Of a stretch of 64,000 nt of DNA, positions 19,996 to 28,947 are shown one piece after another. The translations under genes were made by a program, and so were the position numbers. This DNA is from Pseudoalteromonas sp. MM1 (lineage in GTDB: Bacteria > Pseudomonadota > Gammaproteobacteria > Enterobacterales > Alteromonadaceae). The DNA lies in contig NZ_AP027922.1 of NCBI RefSeq assembly GCF_030296835.1, forward strand, positions 372,001 through 436,000, read 5' to 3'. The stretch's first letter is position 1, and every line of letters starts with the position of its first letter. The notes beneath the pieces were generated by a model. It was not told the DNA's origin, ran no database searches, and was given only the letters and a program-made list of their open reading frames with translations.

Positions 19996-20691
19996 ATGGC
20001 ACGCGGTGTGAACAAAGTAATTTTGGTTGGTAATTTAGGACAAGATCCTGAAGTTCGTTACATGCCTAATGGCAATGGTGTAGCAAATATTACCTTGGCA
20101 ACGTCAGACAGCTATAAAGACAAAAACACTGGCCAAATGGTTGATAAAACTGAGTGGCACCGTGTAGTGTTTTTTGGCAAGCTAGCTGAAATTGTTGGTG
20201 AATACTGCCGTAAAGGCTCGCAAATTTACGTAGAAGGTAAACTTCAAACACGTAAATGGACCGACCAACAAGGCCAAGAAAAATACACAACTGAAATTGT
20301 AGTTGATGGCTTTACGGGTCAAATGCAAATGCTAGGCGCTCGTGGTGGCGATCAGCAAGGTGGTGGCTATCAAGGTAATCAAGGTGGCCAACAAGGTGGC
20401 GGTTACCAAAATAACCAGCAAGGCGGTGGTTATGGTCAAAATAACCAAGGTCAGCAAGGCGGCTATGGGCAACAGCAGCAGGCGGCACCAGCACAGCGTC
20501 CGGCTGCAGCTCCTGCAGCACAGCAAAATAACCAATACCAGCAATCAAACAACAGTGGCTTTGCTCCACAGCAAAATAGCGCACCACAGCAGCAAGGTGG
20601 TTTTGCACCTAAGCCGCAAAATGCTCCACAAGGCGGCGCATCAAATCCAATGGAACCAACAATAGATTTTGATGACGATATTCCGTTCTGA
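19996..20691 (+). CDS. ssb: Single-stranded DNA-binding protein
   Basis: SSB coats single-stranded DNA in replication and repair. The N-terminal OB fold (about residues 1-112) begins [18 protein letters not shown] and contains the conserved NITLATSD and [12 protein letters not shown] strands. A long Gly/Gln/Asn-rich linker (about 114-220) leads to the acidic tip DFDDDIPF that recruits partner proteins. At 231 aa the linker is longer than in E. coli (178 aa total). AGGAG precedes the start at good distance. Confidence 0.97.
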   Translation: MARGVNKVILVGNLGQDPEVRYMPNGNGVANITLATSDSYKDKNTGQMVDKTEWHRVVFFGKLAEIVGEYCRKGSQIYVEGKLQTRKWTDQQGQEKYTTEIVVDGFTGQMQMLGARGGDQQGGGYQGNQGGQQGGGYQNNQQGGGYGQNNQGQQGGYGQQQQAAPAQRPAAAPAAQQNNQYQQSNNSGFAPQQNSAPQQQGGFAPKPQNAPQGGASNPMEPTIDFDDDIPF

Positions 20692-20730
20692 GGAATACAT
20701 AAATAATTTTTGTTGATTTAAAATTACAAG

Positions 20731-20757
20731 GCTCTGTTTATTCAGAGCTTTTTTTTT
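20731..20757 (+). terminator. Rho-independent terminator after ssb
   Basis: A GCTCTG/CAGAGC stem with a six-base loop is followed by nine or more T residues, 40 bp after the ssb stop. Confidence 0.88.
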
Positions 20758-20850
20758 GCAACTCACTACCGCAATTTCTCTTGCCAATGGGCATGCCCAA
20801 ACTCCGAAGGAGTAGGACAACTCAGTGATTTCCTTTGCCCTGAATTTATT

Positions 20851-20950
20851 AAGCAATGCAGGAGCAGCTAAATAGCCAGTTTTTTGTCTAGCTATCAACG
20901 CATTATTACATCCTCATAAAAGAGCGCTTAAATAAATGAATTGGTATAAA
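20851..20950 (-). repeat. Dispersed intergenic repeat, copy B
   Basis: Read on the reverse strand this begins TTTATACCAATTC, continues with ATGAGGATG, GCGTTGATAGC, CAAAAAA, CTATTTAG, and ends TGCTCCTGCATTGCTT. The block order is the same as copy A at 12730-12842. The two copies are in opposite orientation about 8 kb apart. The shared ends suggest a defined element rather than chance similarity. Confidence 0.75.
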
Positions 20951-21066
20951 ACTGTACAACTCGACTTTAATGTTAACAAAAGGGTTGTTTACATTTAATT
21001 TAATTGATTTATAAATACTTAACAATTACCCTTATAACACTTTACTTTTATGACCCTACGAGAAAC

Positions 21067-23793
21067 ATGAAAACTAATATTTTATTTTTATTTCTTGTTT
21101 TTCAGTTATTTAGTGCAGCACTAAACGCGCAGCCATTATCTAAAACTACTAATGTTTTATTTATAAATTCGACAAATCAAACCATGCCATGGCACAAAAG
21201 TGTTGAGTCAGGACTGCGAACAGAGTTAACACAACGTATTGTAGACTATGATATTTTTGTCGAAAATATGGATATAGGGCGCTTTGATGAGACCACTCAA
21301 AAGCAATTAATGAGCGACTACCTTAAGCAAAAATATAAAAATAAGCACATAGATATAATTGTCACGCAATCACCATCGGCTGCGGCGTTAATAGCGCAAT
21401 TAAATGACTTTTTTACTAGCACACCAAAAATTTATTTAGAACCTGGCGAACAGTTTAGGCTACCGGCAAACACTAATAATGCCTTAATGCGGGCTAAGTT
21501 AGACTACAAGCAAGCAACCGCCAGCGCGGTTAATTTAATGAAACCTAAAAAGCTCATTGTGGTGTTAGATACTAAAAATGAAATAGGAATAAACTTTTAT
21601 GCAGGGCTGTTTAATATTACCAACCAAGATTTTTCGTACTTAGAGATTGAGCAATGGTTTGACCTTCCAGTTGCTGAACTGATGGCAAAAGTAAAAAGTG
21701 CGCCATCAGACTCCATTATTTTATTTACCCCTATATTTAGAAATTACGAAAATAAGTCAATTAGCCCATATCAGCTCGTCAGCTTACTCGCTCAGCACAG
21801 TAACGCCCCCATTTTTAGCTACTGGGAAGTTTTATTGGGCTCAGGTGTAGTGGGTGGTTATGTTTTATCAGGTGAGAAAATAGGTAGGCGCGTGGGTGAA
21901 GCTATTATCTCTTACAATGAAAATAACGTGTTGCCTAGCATAAGCAATGAAAATTTAAGTGTTTATAAATTCGATTGGCGACAGCTTAAAAAATATAATG
22001 TTGCACCGCAAAGCCTGCCAGAAAAATCGATTATTGCTTATTATAAGCCAAGTTACTTTGAACAAAATAAAGTGTTAATTTACAGCGCCGCCATTACTAT
22101 TTTTGTATTGAGCGCTTTTTTAGTGTTTGTATTACGACTAAATCGCCGCCGTATTCAGCTTGTAAACGCGCTTGATGAAGAAAAGCTACGACTAGAGTCG
22201 CGTGTAGAGCAACGCACTAAAGAGCTATTACAAGCTAAAGAAGCTGCAGAGCAGCTTACCTCGTCAAAATCTGAATTTTTAGCCAATATGAGTCATGAGA
22301 TCAGAACCCCAATGAGTGGCATTATAGGGCTTACCAATATTTTATTGGGCAAAAACCTACCTGAGGAAGATAAGCAGTATTTAGAAAAAATAAAGTACTC
22401 GTCAGATCAATTGCTTGTGGTTATTAATGACATTTTAGATTTTTCAAAAATTGAGTCTGGAAATATTAAAGTTGAGGCCTTTGCGTTTTCGCTAAACGCG
22501 GTTGTTGATTATATAATAACCACATTTGAAAATAGGGCGCGTAGTAAAGGTATTGCGTTTGAGATTAATATTAGCGATAACGTTAAACATAACTTAGTTG
22601 GCGATGTGGTGCGTATAAACCAAGTATTAATTAATTTGTGCTCTAACGCGATTAAGTTTACCTCTAAAGGGGCTATTTCGGTGCAAGTAGACGCAGAAGA
22701 AGCCTCTAATGACCTCGAAAGTATTGTTTTACGTTTTACTGTTAAAGACACCGGCATTGGTATTGATGAAAAAAGCTTACCTAACTTGTTTGATTCATTC
22801 ACTCAGGCCGATAGCTCTACAACCCGAAAATACGGGGGAACTGGGTTAGGCTTAGCTATTAGTAAACGTTTATGCCAAGCAATGGGGGGTGATATTTCAG
22901 TTAGCAGCATACAAGGTAAGGGCAGTAAATTTATTGCTACCATAAACGTTGAAGTAAACACCCAAGCATTGATAGAAGACAGCCCACAGTTGTCATTTGC
23001 TGAACCATTTGATGTATTACTAATAGATGACAATGAAGACGATTTAAGCTTAATTAAAAGGCAGCTTAGTACAATGGGGCTGCGTTGTATGGCTTGCAGC
23101 CAGGCAAGTGATGCAATAGAAATAATTAAAGAGAATAAAAACACCTTTAAAATTATTATAGTTGACGGTGAAATGCCTACCATGAGCAGTGAAACGTTTT
23201 TTACCCGCATCTATAAAGTAAACCCATTGCTTTGTAACAATATTATTGTACTTACAGCAAGTAAAAACGATGCAATTTACGACATAGCCCAAAAAATAAA
23301 CATTAAAACTATTTTGCATAAGCCTGTGCTTACCAGCGTGTTATTTGAAGCAATGAAAAGCAAAGTGGTTAGCCCTTTTACGAGGAATACCCATAACCCC
23401 GCCACCGCAAAGCCATTGCAAGGTGTAAAAATACTCGTTGCTGAAGATAACGACATAAACAGGCTGATTGTATCCGATATATTAGTCGCCAGTGGGGCGC
23501 AGGTGCATGCAGTAGAAAATGGCTTAGAATGTATTCAAATCGTAAAATTAGAAACGTTTGATATTATTTTAATGGATATTCATATGCCCATTATGGATGG
23601 TGTAGAAGCGACTAAAGTAATACGCAGTGACAGCAATACTGCGCTTGCCTCTATGCCTATTATTGCGTTAACTGCAAACGTAATGAATGATGATATTACT
23701 CACTACCTATCTACTGGTATGAATTCGCATGTTGCTAAACCAATAAAAGCTAAAACATTACGCGATACGATACTTGATTGCTTAAATAAATAA
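21067..23793 (+). CDS. Hybrid sensor histidine kinase with periplasmic ABC-substrate-binding-like sensor and two receiver domains
   Basis: This is an orphan two-component kinase of 908 aa. A signal peptide precedes a periplasmic region (about 25-330) resembling ABC substrate-binding-like sensors. Next come a membrane helix (335-357), a coiled linker, HisKA with [12 protein letters not shown] (His410), and a HATPase with the N-box near 522 and DTGIGID near 561. Two receiver domains end the protein. The first has DD near 649, a phosphosite Asp700 in VDGEMP and a late lysine in HKP; the second has Asp837 in LMDIHMP. There is no Hpt domain and no adjacent response regulator. An upstream in-frame TTG at 21004 is less likely than this ATG. 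Confidence 0.88.
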   Translation: MKTNILFLFLVFQLFSAALNAQPLSKTTNVLFINSTNQTMPWHKSVESGLRTELTQRIVDYDIFVENMDIGRFDETTQKQLMSDYLKQKYKNKHIDIIVTQSPSAAALIAQLNDFFTSTPKIYLEPGEQFRLPANTNNALMRAKLDYKQATASAVNLMKPKKLIVVLDTKNEIGINFYAGLFNITNQDFSYLEIEQWFDLPVAELMAKVKSAPSDSIILFTPIFRNYENKSISPYQLVSLLAQHSNAPIFSYWEVLLGSGVVGGYVLSGEKIGRRVGEAIISYNENNVLPSISNENLSVYKFDWRQLKKYNVAPQSLPEKSIIAYYKPSYFEQNKVLIYSAAITIFVLSAFLVFVLRLNRRRIQLVNALDEEKLRLESRVEQRTKELLQAKEAAEQLTSSKSEFLANMSHEIRTPMSGIIGLTNILLGKNLPEEDKQYLEKIKYSSDQLLVVINDILDFSKIESGNIKVEAFAFSLNAVVDYIITTFENRARSKGIAFEINISDNVKHNLVGDVVRINQVLINLCSNAIKFTSKGAISVQVDAEEASNDLESIVLRFTVKDTGIGIDEKSLPNLFDSFTQADSSTTRKYGGTGLGLAISKRLCQAMGGDISVSSIQGKGSKFIATINVEVNTQALIEDSPQLSFAEPFDVLLIDDNEDDLSLIKRQLSTMGLRCMACSQASDAIEIIKENKNTFKIIIVDGEMPTMSSETFFTRIYKVNPLLCNNIIVLTASKNDAIYDIAQKINIKTILHKPVLTSVLFEAMKSKVVSPFTRNTHNPATAKPLQGVKILVAEDNDINRLIVSDILVASGAQVHAVENGLECIQIVKLETFDIILMDIHMPIMDGVEATKVIRSDSNTALASMPIIALTANVMNDDITHYLSTGMNSHVAKPIKAKTLRDTILDCLNK

Positions 23794-23818
23794 ACTTATC
23801 AATTACCTACCTTTAATA

Positions 23819-23836
23819 GCAGGCTTTAATGCCTGC
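23819..23836 (+). terminator. Possible hairpin terminator after the hybrid kinase
   Basis: A GCAGGC/GCCTGC stem with loop TTTAAT lies 25 bp after the kinase stop. There is no T-tract, so termination is weakly supported. Confidence 0.4.
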
Positions 23837-23892
23837 AACGTTAGAACACCAAACATAAAATTTATATAAATAGGATTTGACTCACACCTTTT

Positions 23893-23930
23893 AATATGTG
23901 AAATTTCATATATTCGTTTTTTCATATATT
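23893..23930. promoter_or_regulatory. Probable operator of the ars operon (palindrome plus direct repeat)
   Basis: AATATGTGAAA at 23893-23903 and TTTCATATATT at 23904-23914 form a near-perfect 22-bp palindrome with one mismatched pair. TTTCATATATT is then repeated exactly at 23920-23930. The block lies about 32 bp before arsH. Such arrays are typical of ArsR/SmtB-type repressor sites, but the cognate regulator is an inference because no arsR is present here. Confidence 0.55.
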
Positions 23931-23961
23931 AGTTCACTACAGAGCTACAAGGTTAAGGGTT

Positions 23962-24684
23962 ATGAGTAAATCAATTGAACACGAGCTACCAAATTTAGAA
24001 CTTTCACAAAGCATTCCTCCTACCGTTAAGGATTTCACGTTAACGTTTTCATCTCATAAACCTAAAATTTTATTGTTATACGGATCGCTAAGAACCCGCT
24101 CATATAGCAAGTTAGTTATAGAAGAAAGTGCGCGCTTGTTAATCCACTTTGGTGCTGAGGTTAAAATATTTAACCCTGAAGGTTTACCCATAACAGATAG
24201 TGAAGATGAAACGCACCCTAAAGTGCAAGAGTTACGTGATTTAATGCTTTGGTCTGAAGGGCAAGTTTGGTGCTCGCCGGAACGACACGGTGCTATGACG
24301 AGTGTATTTAAAAACCAGATTGATTGGATCCCATTAAACCTTGGTGGGGTAAGGCCTACACAAGGTAAAACGCTGGCTGTGCTGCAGGTTTGTGGTGGTT
24401 CGCAGTCATTTAATGTGGTTAATCAGTTACGCGTATTAGGGCGTTGGATGCGCATGATAACAATACCTAATCAGTCATCTGTGCCTAAAGCGTTTTTAGA
24501 ATTTGAAGAAAATGGCCGAATGAAGCCTTCTGCTTTTTACAATCGAATTGTGGATGTAATGGAAGAGCTCGTAAAATTTACCTTATTAATGCGCGACCAA
24601 AAAGAATACTTTGTTGATAGATACTCTGAGCGAGTAGAAACAGCAGAGCAGCTCAGTAAACGCGTAAATCAAAAAGATATTTAG
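23962..24684 (+). CDS. arsH: Arsenical resistance protein ArsH (NADPH-dependent FMN reductase family)
   Basis: ArsH is a flavodoxin-like NADPH:FMN oxidoreductase that in characterised members oxidises trivalent organoarsenicals to less toxic pentavalent forms. The FMN phosphate-binding segment is [15 protein letters not shown] (about residues 34-48). The family blocks [20 protein letters not shown] and [14 protein letters not shown] are clear. The length of 240 aa is usual. It is first in arsH-acr3-arsC, with nine bases to the next start and an AGGAGG-like site between. Confidence 0.93.
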   Translation: MSKSIEHELPNLELSQSIPPTVKDFTLTFSSHKPKILLLYGSLRTRSYSKLVIEESARLLIHFGAEVKIFNPEGLPITDSEDETHPKVQELRDLMLWSEGQVWCSPERHGAMTSVFKNQIDWIPLNLGGVRPTQGKTLAVLQVCGGSQSFNVVNQLRVLGRWMRMITIPNQSSVPKAFLEFEENGRMKPSAFYNRIVDVMEELVKFTLLMRDQKEYFVDRYSERVETAEQLSKRVNQKDI

Positions 24685-24693
24685 GAGGTTACA

Positions 24694-25710
24694 GTGGGGT
24701 TATTTGAACGCTTTTTATCGGTGTGGGTTGCGCTGGCAATCGCGCTAGGAATTGTGGCCGGTTACACCGTACCCGAGGTATTTAGTGTTGTTGCAAGCTT
24801 AGAGTATGCTCATGTAAATATTGTTATCGCTGTACTCATTTGGTTTATGATTTACCCAATGATGGTGCAAATTGACTTCTCCTCTATTAAAGATGTAGGC
24901 AAAAAGCCTAAAGGCTTAGTGCTGACAGTCGTTATCAACTGGCTCATAAAACCCTTTACCATGGCTTTATTAGGGTGGTTATTTTTTAAAGGCATTTTTG
25001 CAGACTTTGTCGACCCACAAACGGCAACAGAATACATAGCCGGTATGATTTTATTAGGAGTAGCACCATGTACTGCAATGGTGTTTGTGTGGAGCCAACT
25101 AACAAAAGGCGATGCTAATTACACGTTAGTGCAGGTATCTATAAACGATATTATTATGATTTTTGCCTTTGCGCCCATCGCAGGTTTATTACTAGGGGTA
25201 ACAGACATAACGGTACCGTGGGACACGTTATTAATCTCGGTGGTTTTGTATGTACTTATTCCATTAATAGCAGGCGCTATTACCCGCAAAAAGTTAGATA
25301 AAGGTGATGATCACACACGGTTAAATCACTTTTTAAAGGTAATGAAACCATATTCTATCATTGGCTTACTGGCAACGGTGGCACTTTTGTTTGGTTTCCA
25401 GTCTCAAACTTTAATAGATAATCCAGAAGCGATTGTATTGATTGCTATTCCACTGCTTATTCAAACGTATGGTATTTTTGCAATAGCCTACATAGCCGCA
25501 AAAAAAATGGGCCTAGCTCATAATATTGCAGCGCCAGCTTGCATGATTGCAACTTCTAACTTTTTTGAGTTAGCCGTTGCCGTAGCCATTTCATTATTTG
25601 GTTTACACTCTGGTGCTGCGCTTGCCACCGTTGTGGGCGTTCTTGTTGAAGTACCTGTTATGCTTAGCTTAGTTTATTTTGCTAATAAAACGCGTCATTG
25701 GTTTAACTAG
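24694..25710 (+). CDS. acr3: Arsenite efflux permease, ACR3 type
   Basis: This inner-membrane carrier exports arsenite. It has about ten hydrophobic helices in 338 aa and ACR3-type motifs: [13 protein letters not shown] near residue 50, [13 protein letters not shown] with the essential cysteine (Cys126), and [14 protein letters not shown] near the C-terminus with the conserved glutamate. It is not of the ArsB antiporter family. It has a GTG start preceded by AGGAGG and is followed closely by arsC. Databases often label such genes arsB. Confidence 0.93.
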   Translation: MGLFERFLSVWVALAIALGIVAGYTVPEVFSVVASLEYAHVNIVIAVLIWFMIYPMMVQIDFSSIKDVGKKPKGLVLTVVINWLIKPFTMALLGWLFFKGIFADFVDPQTATEYIAGMILLGVAPCTAMVFVWSQLTKGDANYTLVQVSINDIIMIFAFAPIAGLLLGVTDITVPWDTLLISVVLYVLIPLIAGAITRKKLDKGDDHTRLNHFLKVMKPYSIIGLLATVALLFGFQSQTLIDNPEAIVLIAIPLLIQTYGIFAIAYIAAKKMGLAHNIAAPACMIATSNFFELAVAVAISLFGLHSGAALATVVGVLVEVPVMLSLVYFANKTRHWFN

Positions 25711-25719
25711 GAGAGTGTC

Positions 25720-26142
25720 ATGATCGTTATTTATCATAACCCTGATTGTGGTACATCGCGCAATGTATTGCAGATTATTAAAGCCGCTGGCTATAACCCA
25801 ACGGTTATTGAATACCTTAAAGAGGGCTGGACAAAACCTCAGTTGTTAGCGCTATTTGCCGCAGCAAACTTAACACCTAAAACGGCTCTGAGAGTGAGTA
25901 AATCGCCTGCTGAAGAGCTAGGTTTGTTAAATGAAAACGTAACAGACGAAGCTATTTTAGAGGCCATGCTTGAGCATCCAATACTGGTTAATAGACCTAT
26001 AGTGTGCACTGAAAAAGGGGTTAAACTGTGTCGCCCTAGTGAGCACGTTTTAACGCTGTTAGCGCAATGGCCTAAAGGCGAGCTATACAAGGAAGACGGC
26101 GAAATGATATTAAACGCGCGGGGCGAGCAACCCGAAAAGTAA
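25720..26142 (+). CDS. arsC: Arsenate reductase, glutaredoxin-dependent
   Basis: ArsC reduces arsenate to arsenite using glutathione and glutaredoxin, supplying substrate for the efflux pump. The catalytic HNPDCGTSRN motif has Cys10. The three substrate-binding arginines of the family appear in ALRVSKS, VNRPIV and LCRPSE. The length of 140 aa matches the R773-type enzyme. It is last in the operon, nine bases after acr3, and is followed by a strong terminator. Confidence 0.95.
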   Translation: MIVIYHNPDCGTSRNVLQIIKAAGYNPTVIEYLKEGWTKPQLLALFAAANLTPKTALRVSKSPAEELGLLNENVTDEAILEAMLEHPILVNRPIVCTEKGVKLCRPSEHVLTLLAQWPKGELYKEDGEMILNARGEQPEK

Positions 26143-26155
26143 TAAACTATTTGCC

Positions 26156-26181
26156 AAAACCCCGTTTGCACGGGGTTTTTT
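26156..26181 (+). terminator. Rho-independent terminator after arsC
   Basis: The stem AAAACCCCG/CGGGGTTTT with loop TTTGCA is followed by T residues, 14 bp past the arsC stop. Confidence 0.92.
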
Positions 26182-26280
26182 GTTTAGAAAAATTATAAAC
26201 ATTTAAACTTGCTTAGTCTGCTTGTGCTAATGACTATTTTGAACAACACTTTAAATAGTCGCGTTGCCACAGAGAGCACT

Positions 26281-27954
26281 ATGCATAAAGCCATAATAAA
26301 ATTTGCTGAGCAAAAAAAAATAATTTACTTAACCAGCTTTGCGTTGGTGGTAATTATTTTTAATGTGCTTTTAAATGATACGCTCCATAAAAAAATTCAT
26401 AAAAATGGCCAGCAGTTAACACAGCAAATTTTTGAGCTGCAAATTAATGCCAACACCGAAAAAGAAATAGTGCAAGCATTGGCACAAAGTAAGGGCTTTA
26501 TGCTGGCTGCACACTCAAATGCCGAACACTTCAAATACTTAGTTGATATACAGCACGATGTATTTAGCTATAAAACTCTCAGTATAAGTTTATACCACTG
26601 GCCTGCATGGGTGGAGCAAGCCTACTTATTTTTACTATTAAATATCATTATATTAGGTGCCGCTAGCTGGTGGGTTAGATGGTGGAAAGTATTAGTAAAA
26701 AAACCAGCAGCGAACATGTCATTGCCTTACAGTAAAACTAAAGCAGCAAAAATACTTTCTACGCAAATCACCACTTTAAACTGCGAAGTAAAGTCTATGT
26801 ACGGTGTGAGTGCAGCGCGGCATAGTTTATTTGCTATAGTGAAATGTGATTGCGTGTTTGATAAAAATACCGATATCCAAGCAAGTTTTAAGGTATGGAT
26901 AGCAAAATACTTTAAAGAGCTTCCTGCAATATCAGTTAATGTATTTGATGCTAACAACCTTGCTATTACTTTAAATAATATCCCTGTAGCAAAGCTAGAT
27001 ACATACAGTGAAAACCTGCACGAATGCGTTTATCAAATTTGTAAGCGTTATCGAAGCACTGTAACGCGTAAAAACATAAAGATTGGCCTGTGCGATTATC
27101 GATATGCGGCTGAGCAACCCGTTATTTTTAAGCTCGCTAAATCTGCCTTAGTATTTTCAGAAAAAAGTTTAATTCAGCACTGGCATAGGCTCGCGTTACA
27201 GCACGAACAAGGTAACTTAATTTCAAGTAAGCAGGTTATTGAAAATATTAAAAAGAATAAATTTATTTTGTTCTTTCAACCGTTATTTATGATCACCAGC
27301 GGCGATATTTTACAACATGAAGTGCTAATAAGAATTAGGCAGCAACCGCATGGTTTATTAGCTGCGCGCTACTTTATTAATCAAGACTTTAACAATCACC
27401 AAGCATTGGAGTTAGATAAAGCGGTGCTACTTCAAGTAAAAAAACTAATTTTAGCTGAGCCCAGCGCACTAACGGTAAGTGTTAATTTGCATATAAGTAA
27501 TTGGTTTAACGAGCAGTTTTGGAGCTGGTTTGTTACCAATATGAAAGACTTTACGACAAAGCGAAAGTTACAGTTTGAAATTAGCGAAGCAGATTTTATT
27601 AAGTACCAAGCACAACTAGCAGATGCCTTTGAAAAACTGACGGCCCTACAAAGTTTGCTGGTGATTGATAATGTACAGAATGTGGAGCACATTAACCAAA
27701 TTGCGTCTCAAAAATTAGTTAGCGGTATAAAACTAGGGTATCCGCTCGTTCATAATGTGGATGAAAAAACGCAACAGCAAAAACAAGTTAAAAACATTGT
27801 AGCGCAAAGCAAGTTGCTCAATATACCTGTGTACGCGGTGGGCGTAGAAACCCAAAAAGAGCTACTTATATTGGCTAAATTAGGTGTAGTTGCCGCACAA
27901 GGCTTTTACTTTTCGGAGCCCTTACAGGAATACACACATGCTACGTTTTATTAG
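26281..27954 (+). CDS. mshH: Degenerate GGDEF/EAL membrane protein, MshH/CsrD-like
   Basis: The 557-aa protein has two membrane helices (about 14-32 and 116-138) flanking a short periplasmic region, a poorly conserved GGDEF-like domain (about 160-310) and an EAL-like domain (about 315-557). Key catalytic residues are changed: EAL reads EVL (Glu347), the DDFG region reads DNVQN and AEGVET reads AVGVET, so cyclic-di-GMP hydrolysis is unlikely. CsrD/MshH has this architecture and directs CsrB/C RNA turnover in E. coli. Position between ssb and the msh genes, with mreB beyond, also fits mshH. The ATG has AGAGAG upstream; a TTG at 26209 extends the frame but is less likely. Confidence 0.7.
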   Translation: MHKAIIKFAEQKKIIYLTSFALVVIIFNVLLNDTLHKKIHKNGQQLTQQIFELQINANTEKEIVQALAQSKGFMLAAHSNAEHFKYLVDIQHDVFSYKTLSISLYHWPAWVEQAYLFLLLNIIILGAASWWVRWWKVLVKKPAANMSLPYSKTKAAKILSTQITTLNCEVKSMYGVSAARHSLFAIVKCDCVFDKNTDIQASFKVWIAKYFKELPAISVNVFDANNLAITLNNIPVAKLDTYSENLHECVYQICKRYRSTVTRKNIKIGLCDYRYAAEQPVIFKLAKSALVFSEKSLIQHWHRLALQHEQGNLISSKQVIENIKKNKFILFFQPLFMITSGDILQHEVLIRIRQQPHGLLAARYFINQDFNNHQALELDKAVLLQVKKLILAEPSALTVSVNLHISNWFNEQFWSWFVTNMKDFTTKRKLQFEISEADFIKYQAQLADAFEKLTALQSLLVIDNVQNVEHINQIASQKLVSGIKLGYPLVHNVDEKTQQQKQVKNIVAQSKLLNIPVYAVGVETQKELLILAKLGVVAAQGFYFSEPLQEYTHATFY

Positions 27955-27961
27955 GAAGTTT

Positions 27962-28870
27962 CTAAATTAGGCCACGATATTTTAGCCCATTGAGCCCCTG
28001 TAAGCCGCCCGTATGAATAGCCATTATATGACTACCAGTAGCAAAGTAATCTTGCTCGATAAGCTGCCATAGTGCATACATCATTTTACCGCTATATATA
28101 GGCTCAAGAGGTAAGTTATGTTGCTGCTGCATGCGTTTACAAAACTGCCATAAGTCATTACTAAATTTGCCATAACCGCCATCATGAAACTGTGTAAGTA
28201 GCTGCCAATTGGATTGCTGAGCTGCTTTTTTACTGAGTGCTGTAATTTCTTTGTTCAAGTACTCGGCTTGTTTTAATACCGCAATTCCTAATAGCTGCGT
28301 GGTTTGGTGGCTACCCTCAATTAAGCCTGCAAGTGTTCCGCCACTTCCTGTGGGGCACACTAAGTAATCATGCTTTGGTAAGCTTTTAGCAAGCTCAGCA
28401 CACCCAGGCAGGGCATATGTATTACTTCCACCTTCTGGGATTATATAGGCGTGTTCAAAGCGTGCTTGTAACTGGGCTAAATAATCAGGGTCTTGGCGCT
28501 GCTTATATTCAATACGCGTAACCGCATGTAAGTCCATTGCGCACTGTTTAGCAAATTGCAGGGTGGGGTTGTGAGTATCTAAGTGTGGCCCTCTAATTAT
28601 GGCGTGGGTTTTTATATTAAATAGTTTACCCGCCCCTGCACAGGCGTGAACATGATTAGAAAAAGCCCCCCCAAAGGTGAGTAGTTGTGTTTTATTAAGG
28701 GCTTGCATTTGCTGTAAATTATATTTTAGCTTACGCCATTTGTTACCACTTATTAGTGGGTGAAGTAAGTCATCCCTTTTCACACTTAACCGTATGTTTC
28801 TCTTTTTAAGACAGGCGCTATCTATTTGTTGTATCGGACTTTCTTTTTCAATATTAAATAAATTAAGCAT
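27962..28870 (-). CDS. PLP-dependent enzyme, D-cysteine desulfhydrase/ACC deaminase family
   Basis: This fold-type II PLP enzyme of 302 aa has the lysine in SGNKWRKLKYNL (about residues 41-52), a substrate-binding FGGAFSNHVHACAGAG segment, and the PLP phosphate-binding loop GSGGTLAGL. Family members act on D-cysteine or 1-aminocyclopropane-1-carboxylate; the exact substrate cannot be told from sequence. It stands on the reverse strand between the mshH-like gene and mshI, tail-to-tail with the former (7-bp gap) and divergent from the msh operon. It is not an expected part of MSHA loci. Confidence 0.82.
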   Translation of the reverse strand: MLNLFNIEKESPIQQIDSACLKKRNIRLSVKRDDLLHPLISGNKWRKLKYNLQQMQALNKTQLLTFGGAFSNHVHACAGAGKLFNIKTHAIIRGPHLDTHNPTLQFAKQCAMDLHAVTRIEYKQRQDPDYLAQLQARFEHAYIIPEGGSNTYALPGCAELAKSLPKHDYLVCPTGSGGTLAGLIEGSHQTTQLLGIAVLKQAEYLNKEITALSKKAAQQSNWQLLTQFHDGGYGKFSNDLWQFCKRMQQQHNLPLEPIYSGKMMYALWQLIEQDYFATGSHIMAIHTGGLQGLNGLKYRGLI

Positions 28871-28947
28871 TATTTCTCGTGTTTAAACTTGCAAACTAAA
28901 AAACTTGTACGACACTTAGTTAATCTCTTATTAACAATAGTAGCTAT

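Larger units (their letters stand above)
20692..21066. other. 375-bp intergenic region between ssb and the hybrid kinase
   Basis: The gap contains the ssb terminator, copy B of the dispersed repeat on the reverse strand, and an AT-rich segment that probably holds the kinase promoter. Between terminator and repeat lie a GGGCATGCCC palindrome (20788-20797) and a CTCCGAAGGAG palindrome (20802-20812). A reverse frame across the gap has no gene-like features. Confidence 0.6.

Noticed and set aside
20312..20665. Several frames on both strands over the ssb linker
   Set aside because: They arise from the repetitive Gly/Gln codons of ssb and have no gene-like features.
20641..20898. 85-aa reverse frame crossing the ssb end and repeat copy B
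   Set aside because: It spans a terminator and repeat DNA and overlaps the ssb 3' end; no ribosome-binding site or family match.
21004..21066. TTG start that would lengthen the hybrid kinase by 21 residues
   Set aside because: The ATG at 21067 begins a normal signal peptide; the extension adds an unlikely polar segment before it.
22803..23319. Reverse frames inside the hybrid kinase
   Set aside because: Shadows of the receiver and kinase domains, which are intact on the forward strand.
24694..25710. ArsB-type antiporter
   Set aside because: The conserved cysteine and helix motifs are those of ACR3, and the length is too short for ArsB.
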